A stretch of DNA of 36,381 bases from Amphimedon queenslandica (Eukaryota; Porifera; Demospongiae; Haplosclerida; Niphatidae): the NCBI RefSeq assembly GCF_000090795.2, contig NW_003546378.1, positions 128,221 through 164,601 of the forward strand. Direction: 5' to 3'. Under the pieces are notes generated by a model. The model made no database searches, was not told where the DNA came from, and saw only the letters and a list, made by a program, of their open reading frames with translations. Below are positions 29,433-36,381 of this stretch, in pieces. The position numbers were made by a program, and so were the translations under genes. Position 1 is the stretch's first letter. Each line of letters begins with the position of its first letter.

Positions 29433-30809
29433 ATATTGCAGACTCCTTTTTGCTGGGACAAATTGTCCCTATCTGCCACACAGGTTTAGTGCCTCTTCTC
29501 TCCTCTAGTAATAGGAGTGTACTGTGGTACTCCTGAGTTACAACATTCTCATAATCCCTGTTAGAGTAAGGAGGTTTATTCCCAAACTTTCTTGACTCTC
29601 CTTCACCTCTCTTTCCTGTGAAACTTACATTCTCACCACTTCTAATTTGAGAATACTCATCTGCCGAGAGGCTGATTTTCTCCAGTGATTCTGGTTTATG
29701 CTCCTTAAGCCACTGTGCCATTTCTGGTGCCACATAAGATAATACTTGCTCCATGACTATTATTTCTTACTTCCAGTTTACTATCCTTAACAAATACATG
29801 TATGTCTGCTACTCGACAGACTCACGCATTGTAAGACACCTCTGATTCCTTCTTTTCCTGACAAAACCTTTGCCAACCAGTTTCTTTATTCACCTGATAC
29901 CAGTGTGTACTATGTGCCAACTGAGTTTGGACCAAGAAGAACTTAAATAACTTTTTATAGAAATTTGTGATAAGGATGATACTTTTACAGGTTTTTTTTT
30001 GCTCAATGTCACTTCAGGATTTCAGGCTGTATGTCTCTCAGCCCTTGGGAACCTTGAGAACGAGGTTCTTCCTATGAACCCAATGGCATGCCAAAGCTAA
30101 CTGCAATGACATTTTATGATGTCACAGTTTACATGAGGACATGTGGTCAAGTGCCCAAACTGATAATTTTTCCTTCAAAAAGCTAACAGAGTGAGATATT
30201 CTGATAATGATGACCTTTATGAAGACTAATTGACTCCAGTAGCTATTGTACTGCTGATCAGGAAGAGCAAAACTGCTTTAAGAGTGAGATAGCCAAAATA
30301 TGGGCCAACTCTCTTAATATCATTATAAACATCATTAGTGACATAGATACATTTTTCAAATTCCAATGCAGCTGCTTCCACTTCCTGTCCATTCTCAGTT
30401 GGGACATAGTATGTTACCACTGTCTTCACAATCATGTAGTCGGTTACATTGGTCCCCTATGTAGGGGCTAAAGTTTTTCCAGTGAGAAACCCTGGTAGCT
30501 GTGTGGCCCAAATGGCACATGGCTACTACTGCAGTTCAATATCTTCACCATCTTTCACTATCCTCAGCGTCAGTTGAGGAACCTTTGTGCTGCTGCCTGC
30601 TTTTCCAGTCTCAGCATTCTACCCCTGGTGCATCAGGCCTCCTGTTTTTGTTGTGTCACCCCCTTTAACAGCTTTTGCTGGGCTTCCTGATCTTACTTTT
30701 GATTCTCCTCCTGTTGCATATGCATAGCTTGTTGCTGCTCTGTCAATCACCTGAGCAGCTGTTGAATGTTGTCCACTAGATCATTATTTTGCTCTCATTT
30801 GTTGTCCAT
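29404..30809 (-). pseudogene. Gmr1-like gag
   Basis: The probable start is the ATG at 30807-30809 (MDNK-stop). A Gln-rich coiled coil with several stops follows (NIQQLL, EQQQAMHMQQEENQK). The C-terminal part (29754-29404) begins MEQVLSYVAPEMAQWLKEHK and continues PESLEKISLSADEY, like the SCAN-type end of Gmr1/Gypsy capsids. The part between 29760 and 30450 is strongly decayed. No zinc knuckle is evident. Confidence 0.6.
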
Positions 30810-30894
30810 GGTTATTTTTTCTATACACCTTTCCTGATCTAGTCTTTGCCAGTGTGGATAAACACTGGTCCCTTGTAAACATTGCTGTAGCAGT

Positions 30895-30909
30895 ATCCCA
30901 CCACTGCCA
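30895..30909 (-). promoter_or_regulatory. Probable primer-binding site of Gmr1-like element
   Basis: TGGCAGTGGTGGGAT on the minus strand resembles the complement of a tRNA-Leu 3' end (…ATCCCACCGCTGCCA) with one mismatch. It lies 6 nt from a TGTTGC/GCAACA boundary that could be the inner end of a 5' LTR (from 30916 rightward). The tRNA is recalled. Confidence 0.45.
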
Positions 30910-30915
30910 CAAATT

Positions 30916-31200
30916 TGTTGCATTGCCAAGATGCACTGTATCATGTTAGAAATTTATTGTCAAAAAATGCAATTACTTACTTTCTCTCTCTACTCTCAGA
31001 CATATACATTTAGAATGTTCCAAGAGCATGGTAGCATGTCTAGTGTCCAATCAGATATGAGTATAATGTATAAAGTGATCATTTGGTATGAGACATTACT
31101 TAGTTGACAATTCTCGTCAAGCATAGAGCAACCCTGTAGTATAATGTGAATATTATAATTATTTTGCTTTAATTGCCATTTGGTTGCCAATTGGTGTGAT
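30916..31200 (-). repeat. Possible 5' LTR of the Gmr1-like element
   Basis: The inner edge starts TGTTGCATTGCC on the plus strand. No partner LTR exists in the window, so the outer edge cannot be set. Confidence 0.3.
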
Positions 31201-32600
31201 GTTATGCCTTTTTTGCTACTAGGTCATTTGTGGGATGTTTTTCAGAAGTTTGGATGCATAGTATACCTACGACTAGTCAGAGACATAGGTAGGTTCCTCC
31301 TATACAGTAATAAGTATTATGCTGCTTGTACTGATGTCATATTTACTAAGTAAAAACTGCAGCGTCTCTTTCATTTTTTCATTTGCATACTTGTGGCAAC
31401 AGTTTACAAGCCATTAGAAACAAACGATTAGCATTCCTTATACTCTTGCTAATATCTACTTATTTTAGTAGCATTAATTTAAGAGTGTACGTCCAATAAT
31501 TCAAAAATTGTGATTATACACGCATTAGTCTGTATGTAGGATTGAGGTTTGTTTTTCATAATTACTGCCAAGTTTATGATTTGTAAAGTCTTATTACTCT
31601 TTGTCAATATGTTGCTAAGCCTGATAAATATCTATGATGAGCTGACTTTCACTACCATTTTTGTTGTACTTATAAATGACTGTAATGTATTGGAAGCACT
31701 TCTAACAAATAGGTTCTAATTCAATTTTCTTAAAGTTTTCCTCTTTTGTTATATTTTTGTATTCACTATTATAATCTTTTAAATATGAAAACAGCAAAAT
31801 TTAATTTTTGTGCTTAAATGAAGGACAACAAAGGTAGTTTTCAAAAGGAGCAAGCACAGAAAACAAAATGTAGGATCAAATCCTGTTGCAGGCACCTTAT
31901 GAGTTTGTGGTTTTGTGCCATTTTAACTTAGGTGCATGTGATCAGCATGAATAAAATGTGAGTGTCCTAATCATGAAATTATAACAAAATGTAACTATCA
32001 CAAGGTAAATGTAAAACGCTACGAATCAATTAACTTTTTTATTTTCAAGAGACACTCTTTAGTCAAGAAAGAGTAAATAAGTGTGATGTCAATAGACTGA
32101 TGCCATAACAATATAAATGTATCTATGCTGATGCAGACCAGTGCAAATCTTTCATAAAAAAGGTAGTTTTATAGTTTGCTCTTTCTGTTTTGAGTTAAGA
32201 ATCATTGCAGGTATTAAAGGTACCTTGTATAACTGTTAGTGGGCATATCAAAGGCACTGCCTGTGGTTACAAAGGTGTTGTAGCATGGCCTTCATTTGTA
32301 ACACTCACTGTGGTTTAATTTGCGTCTCTGTGGGTTGACAGCAAATATTTTTTAAAATGAAGTAATAAGAAGCAACATTATTGTACAGGTATTATAAGTG
32401 AAAGTCAATTGTCAATAAAGCTTGCAATAAAGTCTGGCCTAGGCCCAGTGGCCCACAGCAGCCGATAGTGGGTACAAAGTTGAAACAATTGTGAGTGTCT
32501 GGAGAGCAGAAAAATTTAGATTGATTCACAGACCAATAATCCATGCAGGTAGAGTTTCACTGCTGTCCTCCTGTGTTAAAATCGAAGCCTCAATACTAAA
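31201..32600. other. Non-coding, nothing recognised
   Basis: AT-rich with no supported gene or repeat. Confidence 0.4.
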
Positions 32601-32604
32601 TAAG

Positions 32605-32617
32605 ATGGCCGGGGAAG
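32605..32617 (+). CDS. Candidate tiny first coding exon
   Basis: AATAAGATGGCCGGGGAAG|GTAAGATC has an ATG in good context, four codons (MAGE) and a strong donor. The surrounding 32440-32700 is more GC-rich than its neighbours. No downstream exon was identified, so this is only a candidate promoter-proximal exon of a plus-strand gene. Confidence 0.2.
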
Positions 32618-32850
32618 GTAAGATCGATACATGACCGGCTAACAAGCGCAGGATCTCTGTTCTGGACCTCTTCCAGACATTATAGCCTGAAAATAGTTAG
32701 ACTATGTCAACCAGAGCACATAGTCACACTGCAAAGCTCTTTGGAATAGATGTTACTATTGATGATCCACTTATACATCCCAGCTTCTTTTGCAATAGCT
32801 GCCATCTAACTGGTAGGCGACTAGAAAAACAATAGCAGCAAGAGTCCACT

Positions 32851-33269
32851 AAATAAAATACAAAAAAATTTCAAAAAAGATAGAGTAGGATTCTCTTTGT
32901 TTTAATTCGTGAAAAAAGTAATGAAATTAAGGACAAGTAAGATTCTGAACGACTGATTATTCCGAACGACTGACTACCCATACCAACAAAAATACAAAAA
33001 AAGTCCTACTCTTGTGACGCAAATTCTACTCTACATTGTACTTTCAATATTATTATGTAAGAAATTACAGATCACCTTGCAATGTAGAATAGAATTTGCA
33101 TCATGGGAGTAGGATTTTTGTTTTGTACTTTCGTTGGTATGGGTTGTCACTTGTTCGTAATAATTGGTCATTCAGAATCCTACTTGTCCTTGTTTCCATT
33201 CCTTTTTTCACAAATTAGCACAAAGAGAATCCTACTCACTTTTTTTTGAAAATTTTTTGTATTTACTTG
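32851..33269. repeat. 419-bp foldback element (arms about 190 bp)
   Basis: The left arm (32851-33038) and right arm (33080-33269) pair along their whole length with scattered mismatches, for example AGTAGGATTCTCTTTG with CAAAGAGAATCCTACT and CTACATTG with CAATGTAG. The loop is 33039-33079. Confidence 0.85.
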
Positions 33270-34133
33270 TTTGTGTTAATTTTTTTAAATATTTTTATTT
33301 GACATTCCTATATCACTAAATGTAGAAAAATCCGTTCTGAGGCCAGTATTACATGTATATCAATAATTTGTTTCACTGAAAGAGATGAATTAAAATAAAA
33401 TTCAATTATATACATAAGTACACATCTTCATCTTGGTATTTTAAAAGTAATAATAACTTGACTGACTTATTGGGTGACAACAGAGTTAAAGGTTACAGTA
33501 ACAACTATTTTGAGACAGAAGTTTCAAACTGGGTCTGTGGTGTGGAGGACTCCAATAGACTTCTGCATTGACTCCAGTATATGCACTGTGAATCCTATTA
33601 AGATACTTCGCAAGGACTGGGAAGGTGACTCAAAGGAACCCTTCAGAACTCCAAGACATACCATGGTAGGAATGAGCATGACATTCATCATTGATATATG
33701 TCCTCAAAGAAGCATCTGACTCTGTGTGGGAATTGAAAATTAACTGGCAGTACAAAGGAATATAGACATAACTCACACTGGCATTAAGTTGAAAGATTTT
33801 AAAGTAGAATGAACCTGTACGTATGAATCAGCATTAGTCTAATATTTAGCTTAATGACTTTGACAGCATTTTAATTGGCAATAGTTTTAACAGCATTAGC
33901 AGCATCATGCTTAGCAAAGTCCTGACAAAAATTTCAGTTTTGCTGGATACTGTCCTGTCACCATCACAATAAACTGGATAATTATAATATGATTAGGATA
34001 AGTAGACAACAGTATACGGTTTAAGTAGATAAACTCTAAAGTCCAGCTATTGAACTGCTATAACATAACCAACTATTGTCAGCATTTTGATACGCTACCA
34101 TGTGATCTGTCACAAAGAAATGTTGTTCCTATA
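33270..34133. other. Non-coding, nothing recognised
   Basis: Short open frames only, none with recognisable content. Confidence 0.4.
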
Positions 34134-34142
34134 GTACTGAAT

Positions 34143-34706
34143 TAGTCTTGTCACGCCCCTTCGCTACCTGCGGAGGAAGGGTCTGGGGACACTGCTATAT
34201 AAAATGTGTGCTTCATGCCAGAGAATCTGGCGTCCCAATCAGATTGCTTGAACCACGTGTAGGACAAGCAGTCATGTTACCAAAGAGCTCTGTTTATGAC
34301 AAGAGGAAGAATGAGGACAGAATAAAAAAAGGAGGGAGCCTGCAATGCACCCTGGACTTCTTTTTCAAAGTTTAAGAGCAGCATTACTGTGCTGCTTATT
34401 ACAACGACGCCATCGCACTTATGATGTAATAATACTGTCATGTGTTTATAATAAAATGTCATTGATAACAAGTAAATACTACGGTGATCTGTGAAGAGTT
34501 ACTGCCCTCAAATTTGCAAGAGATGTCCAAGATACTCTATCCTCATCTTTCTTTAGCTGCAAAGCATCTATTCCAGCTATTTTGACTGATCTGGTCTCCT
34601 CTATCACATGACGTAGAGCCAACCATGTGTTCTTTTTTGCATAAGTTTTAGATAGCAGTGTCCCAGACCCTTCCTCCGCAGGTAGCGAAGGGGTGTGACA
34701 AGACTA
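34143..34706. mobile_element. Mutator-like non-autonomous element, copy 2
   Basis: TIRs of about 50 bp begin TAGTCTTGTCACGCCCC and TAGTCTTGTCACACCCC and continue through CGGAGGAAGGGTCTGG. A perfect 9-bp duplication GTACTGAAT is present (34134-34142 and 34707-34715). The interior is shared with copy 1 (for example TTGCTTGAACCAC and CTGTGAAGAGTT). 564 bp, no transposase. Confidence 0.9.
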
Positions 34707-34715
34707 GTACTGAAT

Positions 34716-36149
34716 AGAAGTAAGAAAGCAGTAGAACAGTTAGTGCATCTAGAGTTAACTTGTATCTTTTCTCAATCAAATAGAAGTTGCTACATGCAGT
34801 AATAAAATATTGTGATTTATACTAAATATTTTTTCTTGCTTTAATAGTTGTTTGTTTCAACTGTTGTGCTACCATTTTCCAGAGTGTTAAGTGTTAATGT
34901 GAGAAAGGCAGGGATGAAGCAGCAAGTGATGAAGTGTGTATATGAAACCTGTAATGTATTTACTCCATGACTTATAATATTTGAACATAGATACTTATCA
35001 TTTTCATTTTTGTTGATTTCCTTGAAAAGCAGCTATGCCAGGGAACATTTATCATGCAGCTTCACATGACTTTCGTGTGGTTTACATGACTTTCATGTGG
35101 TTTACATGACTTTATGTATTTACTGCAATCTTCGCTGACCTACAATACAAGGAGATAGTTACAATGCCCTACATAACATACATGTGTATTAACAAATGGA
35201 ATCCAAGCAAGAGAAAGATTCAAACAAGAGCAATTTGATTTTTTCATTTAAGTAGCAATAATTGTCTATACCTATGGCAAAAAACATACAGTAATGATGA
35301 TAAAGTAATTGACAAGGAATTAACAGGAACACAATTAAACAGAGCTTACCTTTATGCATTTTGTCTTGTATAGGTAGAATGACCATAGAAGTATAGACCT
35401 GACTCAAATATTTGATACTGTTACAGTATATTGTTTCATGAAAGATATCTTGTTCGATAAATAGAACTAACATCACTAAGAAAGAATATAAAATTCAAAT
35501 TAACTATGAAATACAAATGCATATGTACATGTAATAAAATAAGAGATATAACCTTAACAATCCACCTTGGATTCTAAAAATTGTTTTCAAAATTACCACT
35601 ATTTTATTACATTTTCTGATACATATTGATGTAATTATGATATGTAGAAAGTTTGATAATCCATCACATAAACAGTTCATTGATCTGATTAAAAATTTAT
35701 TGATTAAAATACCTACAGTGTACTGAGAATAGATGAAACTTAACTAAAGTTTGTGTGCCTTCTGTCGAATTAAAATGTTACTACATTTGTCTTTATTAAA
35801 TATTTTTTTTACGTGTACAATAAAATGATCTACAAGAACATAAGAAAATAAAATAATGACATAATATTGGGGGATACATCTGACCTTTCTCTTCCTAAAT
35901 AAATGACTTCTGCACTTGGTATCAGCTATGCTAGGGGACAATTCAACGTGCTGATTTTTTAATGTCATCATTATACTCAAATTCATCAACACACGAATTC
36001 TCAAGTCAACCCTGCAATTTTTGCTGATTAAGAAAGGGAACACTTTTTCTGTGCTATTATTAATGGCACCTGTATCCCTTCTTTTAGTGTATAGTCATGT
36101 GCTGATGACTGGCACACATTTGATTTAATCCATTAGATCTGTTACTACC
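34716..36149. other. Non-coding, AT-rich
   Basis: No gene supported. Contains the small minisatellite at 35064. Confidence 0.4.
35064..35114. repeat. 20-bp minisatellite, 2.5 copies
   Basis: Unit ACATGACTTTCRTGTGGTTT at 35064-35083 and 35084-35103, then a partial third copy. Confidence 0.9.
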
Positions 36150-36381
36150 TTAAAAATGATTTGGTGGATTATAGAGGTAAAGAGCTGGTGCATCACTTAA
36201 ATCCTGCACATGCTGGCCGGCCATTGTAAGTGGAACAGTCCGGCTGTTATTAATCCACTCCACAGGTTGACATCGACATCTTCGTCGATTGTTAATGCCA
36301 CACCTGCAGTTATCCATAAAGTTAAAAATAGATGTTTTCAGTAAATGCGCCACAGCATATTCCGCAAAAGTTGAGCCCAAC
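36150..36381 (-). CDS. Possible C-terminal exon of an unrecognised gene (runs off window)
   Basis: Open from the right edge to a TAA at 36150-36152. It includes a Cys/Arg-rich stretch CRCGINNRRRCRCQPVEW followed by TVPLTMAGQHVQDLSDAPAL and ends YLYNPPNHF. An acceptor-like TAACTGCAG|G near 36309 could start the exon just before CGINNRRR. The composition is less AT-rich than the neighbours, which favours coding. Family unknown. Confidence 0.35.
   Translation of the reverse strand, partial: LGSTFAEYAVAHLLKTSIFNFMDNCRCGINNRRRCRCQPVEWINNSRTVPLTMAGQHVQDLSDAPALYLYNPPNHF

Larger units (their letters stand above)
25069..30915 (-). mobile_element. Gmr1-like Ty3/Gypsy retrotransposon, decayed, 3' truncated
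   Basis: Minus-strand order: primer site (30895-30909), gag (30809-29404), protease (29432-29184), integrase (28480-28016 and 26539-25950), RT (25945-25240) and the start of RNase H (25240-25069). Integrase before RT is the Gmr1 arrangement and not the usual Gypsy order. The element ends at the MITE and no 3' LTR is seen. It is interrupted by a Ginger-like insert at 26540-28015. Confidence 0.8.

Noticed and set aside
30226-30435. 69-residue minus-strand open frame with a hydrophobic C-terminus
   Set aside because: Lies in the decayed Gmr1-like gag and shows no recognisable motif.
33474-33719. 81-residue plus-strand open frame
   Set aside because: No recognisable domain, no splice context, in an AT-rich non-coding stretch.

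Overview
The window looks like genomic DNA of an early-branching animal. A demosponge of the Amphimedon type fits best, because it combines an ankyrin-repeat/Roc-GTPase gene, DIRS and Gmr1-type retrotransposons and pogo relics in AT-rich DNA with spliceosomal signals. This assignment is inferred from gene families; no database was searched. There are no prokaryotic features and I found no rRNA, tRNA or CRISPR.

Layout. 1-1554 (-) is the open 5' part of a host gene: ankyrin repeats followed by a Roc-like GTPase. 2064-2446 (-) is a short, frameshifted DUF3504/Crypton-like gene remnant, with an NRF1-type palindrome just upstream and a poly(A) signal downstream. Two adjacent foldback sequences follow (2447-2659). 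2891-5420 (-) is the gag and 5' region of one DIRS-type retrotransposon (copy B), interrupted by a 368-bp element with terminal inverted repeats. About 5430-14960 (-) is a second, longer DIRS element (copy A: gag, RT/RNase H, tyrosine recombinase). Its gag is split by a complete Ty3/Gypsy element (9038-13263) with two LTRs, a 5-bp target duplication, a tRNA-Ser-type primer site and a polypurine tract.

15000-25070 is a graveyard of DNA transposons: a TIR element (16320-16835), a pogo/Tigger-type transposase pseudogene (17200-19094, -), a second DDE transposase pseudogene of another lineage (19881-20780, +), a Mutator-like element with 9-bp target duplication (22562-23853) and a 388-bp MITE (24681-25068).

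25069-30915 (-) is a decayed Gypsy element whose domain order is gag-PR-INT-RT-RH, the unusual Gmr1 order. Its integrase is split by a 1476-bp insertion (26540-28015) with TGT...ACA ends and a GGTC target duplication. That insertion carries remnants of an N-terminal integrase-type segment, a Ulp1-like protease and a PHD finger, so I read it as an internally deleted Ginger-like transposon. 31200-36140 is mostly non-coding and holds a 419-bp foldback, a second Mutator-like copy (34143-34706) and a small minisatellite. A possible partial gene runs off the right edge (36150-36381, -).

No transposable element here has a fully open protein set; most carry frameshifts and stops. Nesting gives relative ages: the DIRS A gag is older than its Gypsy insert, and the Gmr1-like element is older than both the Ginger-like insert and the MITE at its 3' edge.
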